Assembly: GCA_003667245.1 (NCBI GenBank)
Contig: RCNN01000332.1
Location: 1 to 30,193, forward strand
From: Heterostelium multicystogenum
Lineage: Eukaryota; Evosea; Eumycetozoa; Acytosteliales; Acytosteliaceae
Length of the DNA stretch: 30,193 nt
Direction of reading: 5' to 3'
Shown here in pieces: positions 22,877 to 30,193 of this stretch (positions within the stretch are counted from its first letter, which is position 1; each line of letters starts with the position of its first letter). A model generated the notes under the pieces. The model searched no databases and was not told the DNA's origin. It saw nothing but the letters and a program-made list of their open reading frames with translations. The translations under genes were made by a program, and so were the position numbers.

Positions 22877-23770
22877 TTACTTCTTCTTTCCGCACTTGAA
22901 TCCACCGCATGCTGAAATGACAATAATGAAAATAATAATCTGTATGGTAAACAATTGATAAAGTTAGGATTACTTTGATGAAGGGTCCTTAAGGATACTT
23001 ACGGCTACTACAACGGCAATGATAATCATCAATTTAACATTCTTCCACCACATTGAGCATTTCAATTGTTTGCTTTGCTTTTTGAATTGGAATGATTGTT
23101 GTTGTAGGTTCTCTGTACGATCGACAAGAATTTCAATCTTTTCACCACGCTTCAATAGCTGTGGAGCGATATCGCTAACCAAAATATTCTTTACTTCATC
23201 TACTTGCTCCTTAGTACGATTGATTGTGTCTGACTCTGGGTTGTTTGAATAGTGATCCTTTTTGTCATAAATTTCGCCATAGTTAGTAATCTATTCCAAA
23301 TAGGAGGGTCCAAAATCAAATGTTCATCCTACCATAAGATTTTCTAAAGTTCTTGAGAAATCAGTGTTCATAGCATATGCCATTGCATTCTTTCCTTTAT
23401 CTCCATAGCTAGCTTTGAATCTATTCTTTACATCTTCCAAAAACAAAAATGGTTTTCTTCTTCCAAACTCTTGATCTGCCATACATAGATATGTCAATGA
23501 ATCACTAACAAGATAATGGAAAATATATCTAAAGAAGGAGGAATACGAATCATGTTAGCTTGAGCATGCCAATACCAATACACTATCGCACTAACAACAC
23601 AATCACTCCTCTCTGATAACCTACTTTTCATATACATAAGACATCTTGGTATCGTTGGGAGGAATCAATTCCAAGATTCTCTTGGTAATCGATTGGAAAT
23701 TACCGGTGGTATTAGTGTATTCAGCCAAGATGGTCGAACCTCTTGCAATCAAAGAGTAGATAATAGGCAT
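22877..23770 (-). CDS. vamp7: VAMP7-type longin R-SNARE
   Basis: Intact four-exon gene of about 217 aa, the usual VAMP7 length, with no frame defect. The longin domain starts MPIIYSLIARGSTILAEYT and runs through FHYLVSDSLTYLCMADQEFG and MAYAMNTDFSRTLENLM. The SNARE helix (DTINRTKEQVDEVKNILVSD) has the zero-layer Arg in LVDRTENLQQ. It is followed by WWKNVKLMIIIAVVVA and a single C-terminal TM helix ending in CGGFKCGKKK. Introns: 23529-23634 (with GCTAAC), 23291-23332 (only 42 nt) and 22940-23002, all GT-AG. The protein should mediate fusion of endolysosomal, contractile-vacuole or post-lysosomal vesicles, as VAMP7 does in amoebae. Dictyostelids have more than one VAMP7 paralog, so the exact one cannot be told from this reading. 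Confidence 0.94.
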
Positions 23771-24415
23771 TGTGTATTATTATTGTTGTTGTTGTTGTTG
23801 CTGATGCTGAAGCTAATACTGTTTCACAAACTATAGATGGAGAAGATCCTAATATATTATAATAATAGATATAATAATAATATATGCAACAATATATATA
23901 TAGATAATTGAATTGGGAATGGAATATGATATGTTTATTATTATGAAGGTAGCAACTTTGTTTTTAAAAAAACTTTTTAGACCAGTGTGTATTGGTGGTG
24001 GGGTGATTTTGAAAGGTTGTCCAACCTTTTTGTTTTTTTGGTTTTTTTTTTTTTTTTTTTTTGAGGATATTGTTTAGTTGGAGATAATTGTTGCCATTGC
24101 ATTGTAATTGTGAAATGAATGGATAATCTTATTTAGTCGTCATGAAGCTTAATTAGATTAGAATTGTGAAGACAACTTAATGTATACAATCCAAATTGAA
24201 TGATTATTTGGAGCAATGGGAATATCTTTGATACTGGATCGATTTTCTCAAAATAGGACATTGGCAAATAGGTTAAAGCAATCACCAACATAATATGAAT
24301 AAATTGATAAATCTATCCTTGTTATCCTGTTGACATAGCGGTTGTTAGTTAGTGTATTGTATCTTGTAGTAAGGTGGTCTGAAATAGTTGATTGTAGCTT
24401 ACAGATTCGTCGAGG
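23771..24415. promoter_or_regulatory. Upstream region of VAMP7
   Basis: A 645-bp AT-rich gap. It has a GTT-rich tract just upstream of the VAMP7 start (about 23778-23800), a 21-T run at 24042-24062 and, next to that run, a perfect 8-bp inverted repeat, AAAGGTTG-TC-CAACCTTT (24012-24029). No gene is visible. Confidence 0.5.
24042..24062. repeat. Poly-T run (21 nt)
   Basis: An uninterrupted 21-T stretch upstream of VAMP7. Homopolymers of this length are common in dictyostelid intergenic DNA, and the exact length in an assembly is unreliable. Confidence 0.85.
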
Positions 24416-25294
24416 TTACTTAAAAATGAATTTTCGGTGATGGATGAGGAGTCGGATCGACCAAGAGTAATGGTGAATGAAAGCAATGTAATAAGAGATA
24501 CAACTACAGAGAGCAGATTGATTGTATAAGAAAAATAACCTGTTAGACCATTGGAGAAATAGGTGAAGCATTGAAGGCAACAAAAATGTAATCATAGCAA
24601 TATCCAACAACATCGAATCCTCCACAAAAATCATGAATGGAATCAAGAGTACCAATATAGTGACCACAGATGAAAGTACACTAAAGTATAAATTGATTAG
24701 TTAAAGATGAAGAATGATATGAGAATATTCATGTTGATACCAACTTTGAATTGAATGAGGTAAGAGAACTAGATGTAAACAACTTGTAGAATATAAAAAT
24801 CGATAGAACATAGCATACGATTGAAGCTATTACCGAGAATACTTTAATAGGGATATCATAGGCAGGATCTATGGTCTTGTTCATCAAAGTTCGATTGGTA
24901 AACAGTATCAGATTGATCGACTGGTATGCTTTGCAGCAATATGAATACTGGGCCAATCCAGTTGAGTATGAATAAATAGGATTCAGTAATGACAGCAGGT
25001 ATATACCAAATAAATGAAAACAACGATATCAACAAAGGCAATTCTATAACAAAGTTATAAGTCGACTTTTATAACATCAAATTAACATGTTAATATTCTT
25101 ATTATACTTAGGTCTCTTTATTACATACCCATATATCAGGTAAAACAATAGTTATAAACAATAATATACAATGATATAAAATTAAAAACGATCGATGTGT
25201 TTGCAACATTGTAATTTGAGAACACCGATGACAGCAATAGAACTGCCAAAGGCAATACAAATACCAACAGTTTATTTAATAAATAGAATATCAT
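24416..25294 (-). CDS. Putative multi-pass membrane protein, unrecognised
   Basis: Several hydrophobic segments lie in order on the minus strand: MIFYLLNKLLVFVLPLAVLL at the start, VFNFISLYIIVYNYC, LPLLISLFSFIWYIPAV with ESYLFILNWIGPVFILLQ, VFSVIASIVCYVLSIFIFY, VVTILVLLIPFMIFV, and MLLDIAMITFLLPSMLHLF. This suggests about six or seven TM helices. An extracellular or lumenal loop contains NRTLMNKTIDPAYDIPIK with potential N-glycosylation sites. A GTATGT-to-TAG intron probably spans about 25049-25129 and another lies near 24680-24745. Single-base shifts break the frame near 24890-24910 and at the end of exon 1. The topology would suit a receptor-like or transporter-like protein, but no family motif was recognised, so no function is assigned. 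Confidence 0.6.
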
Positions 25295-25635
25295 TATTAT
25301 CTTTTTAACTCGAATTAATAATAATAATAATATAATAATCTTATTAATAGCAAGACAACATATATATATCGAAAACTATCTTTTAATTTAAATTAAAGTT
25401 GTTGCTTCGACTTCAATTCCACATGAATGCATTGTGTTGAAATTCACAGAAAATTAAAAATGTTAAAAGGAGTTTGGGCGCCATTGAAGATTATCAATAA
25501 ACAACCTACTTTATCTGTAGATAAACAGTTATAATCTTTTCTTTATTCATTTGTTTATTTAACAAAGAATAAAATGCATGTAACTACTTGTAATACTTAT
25601 TTGGGTGTGATCACCAACATTGGAATAATAAACCT
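25295..25635. other. Intergenic AT-rich region
   Basis: A 341-bp gap between the start of the multi-pass membrane protein and the 3' end of the secreted-protein gene, both minus strand. It should hold the promoter of the former. No further structure is seen. Confidence 0.45.
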
Positions 25636-26322
25636 TCAAAACATTGTGGTTCTGAATACTCTTTCATTTTCATACTTGATACAGAAATCAGATGCTCCTT
25701 CTGAAATATATAGTTTGTTTGTCCTCACATTTAACTCTGTTGTATTATTGTTTTCATGTTGATATCGTGATGGTTTGTTAGTTGGTTCGTTTATTTGAGC
25801 AGTGGAAATAGATAGTAAGATTTTGTTATATTACTTACGCAAATGGAGAATCACAAAGTGGGTAGGGAGATAAGTTAAGTCTGCTGGTTGTCCATTGCAA
25901 TCTTCGTCGGTGTATTGGTTCATGCCTGTGTATCCTGAGTAGGCTTGGAGAAGCTGCTCTTCAGTCTGGCAAGTATAGTCGGAGAAGTATGGGTCTTCTG
26001 GATAGCATGTGTTGTATTCATGTACTTTACGGTGAGTCTCATTCGTACAAGCAGAATCACTGTACTCTATGGACATGATGGCTGTTTCATTGCAAACATA
26101 CAAGTAGCTACCATAAGTGTATTGAATGCAACCGGAGGTATCATAGCCATACACTTCAATGACCTCGGAGCCACAATCCGAAGAATTATAATAGGTATTT
26201 ACATAATAAATAGTAGATGTGTTCTGTGCAGCGACACCAGCATTGTCAACAACCAACAAACCAAGAAACACTGCAACTAACAATACAATACTTGAATAAT
26301 TCATTTCTTTGAGCTTATTCAT
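25636..26322 (-). CDS. Small secreted Cys-containing protein, unrecognised
   Basis: About 195 aa if the intron is right. The ATG at 26322 (MNKLKEMNYSS) or the one at 26304 (MNYSSIVLLVAVFLGLLVV) starts a signal peptide, and the hydrophobic core follows at once; the second start gives a more typical leader. The mature part has regularly spaced Cys and many Tyr (YYNSSDCGSE, YGYDTSGCIQYTYGSYLYVC, YSDSACTNE, NTCYPED, DYTCQTEE, DEDCNGQ) and several N-x-S/T sites, so it is probably a disulfide-bonded secreted glycoprotein. The first ORF stops at 25831, but a GTAAGT donor lies just before (after HFVILHL), and an acceptor ending AACAG near 25745 joins a second exon (QLNVRTNKLYISEGAS) that stops at 25636. 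No known domain is recognised. A TATA-like element lies about 100 bp upstream. Confidence 0.62.
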
Positions 26323-26418
26323 TCTAACTGCCACCTATAACTGTTGTAAACAAAACAATCAAATGTAAACTTGATGACAAGTTCAACATTGATTGGCATG
26401 GTATTATTCAAAGCCAAA

Positions 26419-26430
26419 CTTTATATATAA
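26419..26430 (-). promoter_or_regulatory. TATA-like element of the secreted-protein gene
   Basis: TTATATATAAAG on the minus strand, about 100 bp upstream of the first ATG. Position and sequence fit a core promoter; no transcript start is visible. Confidence 0.4.
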
Positions 26431-26766
26431 TGCAACTTGAAAAAGCACTCAACAATTCCTGGTGATAATATCTATGGCGGCTTGGCTATTTTCGGGTTCT
26501 GACACTTTCATACCACTCCGCTGCGCCTCCGAAAAAACAAAATCACTGAAATAAATCAGCAATCTATCTATTGTTGTTGGACATGATCGACATATAACGC
26601 GATGTCTATTGTCTTCAATATAGAACAATTCTATTAATTCATTTTATTTATAAATATTTATAAAATGGTCATATTGAACGTTAGATATTCCCTTATACTG
26701 TAGAAAATCACTTGACACCTTTCTACTTTAATATCATTAAAAGTAGAATGCATTTGCATTTTGATT

Positions 26767-26803
26767 TAGAGTACTGCTTGGCAGACCAAGTCATAACACT
26801 CTA
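26767..26803. ncRNA. Possible structured RNA element (hairpin)
   Basis: A two-part stem is directly visible. TAGAGT (26767-26772) pairs with ACTCTA (26798-26803). After an internal loop, CTTGG (26777-26781) pairs with CCAAG (26786-26790) around a CAGA tetraloop. A second imperfect stem (TCTACTTT with AAAGTAGA) lies 20 bp upstream. No known RNA family is recognised and no promoter element was identified. Confidence 0.2.
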
Positions 26804-26931
26804 TATTTTTGTTTTTGTTAATTTGTTAGACTAATTAAGTGTTCATTGCACTAAACGCTGTCTGTCTGCTGAAGTTTTCATAGTATATTTATAAATGACT
26901 TAGTTTGTAGATTTGAGTTGATTAAAGTCAT

Positions 26932-27114
26932 TCAATTGTGATGATAGATAATAATTGTTGGTTTTGAGATGATTTCTTTGAAAACTAATGCATGCTTATC
27001 TATCATGATTTGTATTGAATGTTGTTGACCATTGGTGTCATTAATGTCTCTTTTATATCTTTTTTGTGCAAGTGTTGTTGGTATATAGTCAAGTGGAATG
27101 ACCTCGATGGTCAT
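26932..27114 (-). CDS. Possible small ORF (60 aa), unrecognised
   Basis: ATG-started ORF beginning MTIEVIPLDYIPTTLAQKRY with balanced, charged composition (KRYKRDINDTNGQQHSIQIM), unlike the F/L/I/N/K-rich translations of nearby non-coding DNA. It has no signal peptide, TM helix or known motif. It may be a small gene, a single exon of a larger broken gene, or chance. Confidence 0.28.
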   Translation of the reverse strand: MTIEVIPLDYIPTTLAQKRYKRDINDTNGQQHSIQIMIDKHALVFKEIISKPTIIIYHHN

Positions 27115-27371
27115 CTGTTATGCATCTAATACAAACAGGCACTTTACAAGTATTACAATGTAATTTGAATTTCTTCTGATGAATTTCACATAGATTCATT
27201 ATTATTGAATTAGACTATAATTCAAATAAGTAGAGATATTTGGAATTGGTTAAAAATTCATTCATTTCCATTAAAAACAATTTATGAGGAACACACCTAT
27301 GATCAATATTATTCTTATCTACTTAAAACTAACTACTTAAAAATACAACTTTGAGAATTAAGAGTTGCTAT

Positions 27372-27681
27372 TTATATAATTATTTTATTAGCTTTTGGAC
27401 TATTGTTCTTAAAGTGTTTGAAACTCAACAATGATAAAAATCTATTTGGTCTATATCCATTCATATTAGTATTTATATTAAAGAAATGATTATATTTGTT
27501 GAAGGGGGATGTAAAAGTGGAATATGATCTAATTGTTGAAGAAGAAGAAGAAGAAGAAAGTGTTGTTGTTGTTGTTGTTGTAGTAGTTTTACGGAATTTT
27601 TTGATTTTAATATTGCTATTTATATTGTTGTTATTGCTTTTGCTATTGCTACTGCTCTTGGTAACGGTATTTTTTGTTGAC
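27372..27681 (-). CDS. Low-complexity Thr/Ser/Asn-rich protein, unrecognised
   Basis: ORF of about 102 codons from the ATG at 27681 (MSTKNTVTKSSSNSKSNNNN). A Thr tract and a Ser tract are encoded by GTT/GAA-type repeats on the plus strand (about 27536-27586). A more ordinary C-terminus follows: TFTSPFNKYNHFF, NGYRPNRFLSLLSFKHFKNN. Just upstream, 27682-27772 reads RVTLGFKNPSSKSL and SKEEPDIVIDV in another frame. This could be a preceding exon joined through an acceptor (AAATATAG) near 27773 and one extra A, so the real gene may be longer. The tracts are typical of dictyostelid proteins and give no function. Confidence 0.4.
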
Positions 27682-27974
27682 ATCAATGACAATATCTGGT
27701 TCTTCTTTACTACTACTATTATTTTGAAGTGATTTACTGCTTGGATTTTTAAATCCCAATGTTACTCTCTATATTTATATAAAAGATAAAGATATCAAAA
27801 AACAAATAATAAATTAATATAACAAATTTAAAATAAAAATAATATAATAATGGATGTATTTATAAATATGGAATGGTAACTATATTTATTGGTCTATAGT
27901 AATAATACAATCGAAAATATTTGATTTTGATTTATAAATATTTAACTCTATAGAATATTATTTAAATCTAAAAA

Positions 27975-30193
27975 TTAATTAGATTTATAATTAATATCAC
28001 CATTCACATTTTCATTATTTGTATTAATATCATTTCTACTATTATCATTATTATTATTATTATTATCGTTGGAACTAACAATATTATTATCATCTAACAT
28101 TGCTTTTCTTTTCTTACTTAAATGTATATCATTATTAATGTTAGTTCCATCGGTATCATTATTATTATTATTGGTTTTGGTGATATTTTCATTATTCTTA
28201 TTATTACTATTCTTATTATTATTATTATTATTATTTGATTTCTTTTTGATATTATTATTATTATTATTTTGTTTTGTTTTTGGATTTAGGTGGATTTTGA
28301 TTTGGATTATGATTGTTTTTTACCTTTTTTGGGATTTCAAAGATTTCTTCTTTTTTCTTGTAGAGGTATGATTCAAAGACTTTGGTAAGGTGTGGTAGCA
28401 TTGGGAATTGGTATGGTGATACCTGAAGAAGATCGAATGCTAAAACCAAAGGCTCCGTGTGATTGTAAATCGGGCATCTTAGAGTATCTCTGACTAAAGT
28501 GAGTTAGCAATGTAAATTTAGCACGCATTTGTTTACCAATGTCCAATGCTTCGCCAATGGTCGAGTGTCTCTTTGCCTTTGCCTCTGCAAGCATGTCATC
28601 TCCAAATGTAGCTTCATGCAACAAGAATGTTGAATCAATTCCTGCTTTTGCCAATTCACTGCTGGTCTGGTATCACCCGAATAGCTGTGAGGGATAATCA
28701 ATAGGTAGTTAATTTATCGGCTGTTTCAATTGCCAATCCAATCTAGGATCTGGAACGATTGCTACTTACGTAAACTTTACTCCGCTTTCTAACTCTATGA
28801 CAATTCCACATGCATTGGAACAATGGATAACAGGTACAACTTTCAAGTGAAGCAATTCCCAATTTCTGGAGTGCACCACTAAACTGTATATTAATATTTG
28901 TGATTTCTTGGGTATTCATTCAGTATTCTAATTTCCAGCTACTTACATTGCTTGGCTTGATTCTTGAATTTTTTCAAAAGCTACACCTTTAAAATCAATT
29001 GGCGTCATTCTACTTAATTTCTGTAACCATGAAATAAGCTGTGCTGGTCCAATCACCACCAGAGGTTCTTCATTTGCTCTGTTGGCTTTTTTCAATGCTT
29101 GTGATCTCTTTTCTAAAACTCTTGGAATACCCAGATGGTGATCTGCATGAACATGTGAAATCCAAATGACCTTCATATCCACAAGTATTTTTTCTATGTT
29201 TTGATGTCCATAAAATCTGGCTAGTTGCCCATAGGTTCCCTCTCCGCAATCCAGCAACATATTAGTTCCATTCTCCATCAAAATATGATTACCTGTAACA
29301 TTTCTATATGGTGAAGGCAAAGCACTACCTGTTCCAGTAAACAATACTTTTTGGATATTCAATTTTATGAGGATCACTATTACAAACTAAAAGTGCCAAC
29401 CAAATAAACATGTTTTGTTAATAAAAAATAACAAGTAGCTTCAATGAATCATCAGATATTTAAACATACCGCTGATTGCTCTATCTAATATATCTTTTAT
29501 GGAAATATCTGGTAGGACTATATCATCAGTTTGACCGACTTGTGGTACAACTTGAATTCTCCTGCTTGACGAAGCAGGTGCCAAGGTCAATCTCATCAAC
29601 TTTTCAATTGGAAGAATATTTTTTTTAATGTCTCAGAGTGTAAAGTTGGTTTGCTCTCCTCAAACAGAGGTTTGATACTTCTTTCCTTGAACAGGTTTTG
29701 GGAATAGATCTGGTGCTAAATTTGCCAAACGGTTCATGTGAACTTCTGCAGTTGGGAACGATGGATTGTACTGACAATTCTCATTGTTTTATAACTACGT
29801 GCTGAATTTACAGTTAGTGCTTGAATTGCTTGAAACTGTTCAATGGAGAAATACATACTTTTGTTTTCGGTTCCAAACTTTCCATAAATTCAATATATCG
29901 CGGTGAATGTAAAACTTCTGGTGGAGCAATGTGGAAGATCGTTACCATCTTGATTTCCTTATTAAAATATGGAAGGAATGCTTCGTTTGAGAATAGAGAA
30001 TTGAAATATTCTTCAGAGGGGCATCTCAATATTGTGAAATTCTTTCATAGACAACGATTAGTATCAAATAAAACATAAGATTGGATAGCTATATTTACTG
30101 GTTGCGAGAGATGGTTCATCCATTACTTGATGTGGGAAAATTTGTTTGGCCATCTGGAAGTGTAATGGTCTCACCATTCTTTAAACGCTTGAA
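27975..30193 (-). CDS. elac2: tRNase Z, long form (ELAC2-type), 5' end cut by window edge
   Basis: Metallo-beta-lactamase-fold endonuclease that removes the 3' trailer from precursor tRNAs. At the right edge a degenerate N-terminal half is seen (LKNGETITLPDG; IFHIAPPEVLHSPRYIEFME; NRLANLAPDLFPKPVQG). The catalytic half starts VLFTGTGSALPSPYRNVTG, then LLDCGEGTYGQLARF, the zinc motif SHVHADHHLG, VVPVIHCSNACG, YSGDTRP, LLHEATFGDD, KRHSTIGEA and LTHFSQRYSK, i.e. the expected motifs in order. The C-terminal extension is Asn/Lys-rich with a possible nuclear signal SKKRKAM and ends YKSN at 27975. Introns: 29388-29469 and 28685-28769; another near 28891-28955 is not fully resolved. Indels: extra A near 29349, extra A near 28842, a missing base near 28672 and extra A near 28283. 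Both nuclear and mitochondrial roles are known for long-form enzymes; location here is not determinable. Confidence 0.93.

Larger units (their letters stand above)
26431..27371. other. Mostly non-coding region with hairpins
   Basis: About 940 bp without a firm gene. A locally GC-richer patch lies at about 26470-26545. Two hairpins lie close together at 26722-26747 and 26767-26803. A short minus-strand ORF at 26932-27114 is listed separately. The remainder is AT-rich. Confidence 0.4.

Noticed and set aside
27496..27732. Plus-strand ORF with Glu, Val and Leu tracts
   Set aside because: Antisense of the Thr/Ser/Asn-rich minus-strand ORF; simple repeats give long ORFs in several frames.
28069..28371. 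Leu-rich plus-strand ORF resembling a membrane protein
   Set aside because: Complement of AAT-type repeats encoding the Asn-rich tail of tRNase Z; poly-Leu here is a translation artefact.

Overview
The window looks like nuclear DNA from a dictyostelid social amoeba. Intergenic DNA is very AT-rich with homopolymer runs and trinucleotide repeats. Genes are tightly packed, with short GT-AG introns (about 40-110 nt), and some proteins carry Asn/Thr/Ser-rich low-complexity tracts. The gene set also fits: ComC-like EGF surface proteins, a uridine-kinase/CYTH fusion, VAMP7, a DH-PH RhoGEF, a SET-MYND protein and a long-form tRNase Z. Species cannot be fixed from sequence reading alone.

Layout. Bases 1-1260 are AT-rich with no convincing gene. 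A tRNA-Gln(CUG) lies on the minus strand at 1262-1332. A uridine kinase-like/triphosphate-tunnel (CYTH) fusion gene runs on the plus strand at 1816-3330. Bases 3552-16003 hold three head-to-tail minus-strand genes, each about 4 kb, for ComC-like type I membrane proteins: signal peptide, long beta-rich ectodomain, Pro/Thr linker, one EGF domain, a membrane-proximal domain, one TM helix and a short basic tail. Next come a RhoGEF (16259-19868, minus) and, across a roughly 1.07 kb divergent intergenic region, a SET-MYND protein (20935-22640, plus). Four minus-strand genes or probable genes follow: VAMP7-type longin R-SNARE (22877-23770), an unrecognised multi-pass membrane protein (24416-25294), a small secreted Cys-containing protein (25636-26322) and a low-complexity Thr/Ser/Asn-rich ORF (27372-27681). 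The window ends inside a tRNase Z (ELAC2-type) gene (27975-30193, minus) whose 5' end is cut off.

Reading-frame quality. Most genes are broken by single-base indels, mostly one extra base in an A or T run. The three ComC-like copies are almost identical over about 0.8 kb yet carry different indels there, and the housekeeping tRNase Z gene carries the same kind of defect. I therefore read these as sequencing or consensus errors, not as pseudogenes. Gene extents below are whole loci spanning introns and such indels.

The most interesting system is the ComC-like tandem array. A near-identical central block (EGF plus membrane-proximal domain) sits between strongly divergent N-terminal ectodomains on one side and divergent TM/cytoplasmic tails on the other. 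That is the pattern expected from gene conversion acting on a local cell-surface (possibly recognition or signalling) gene family.
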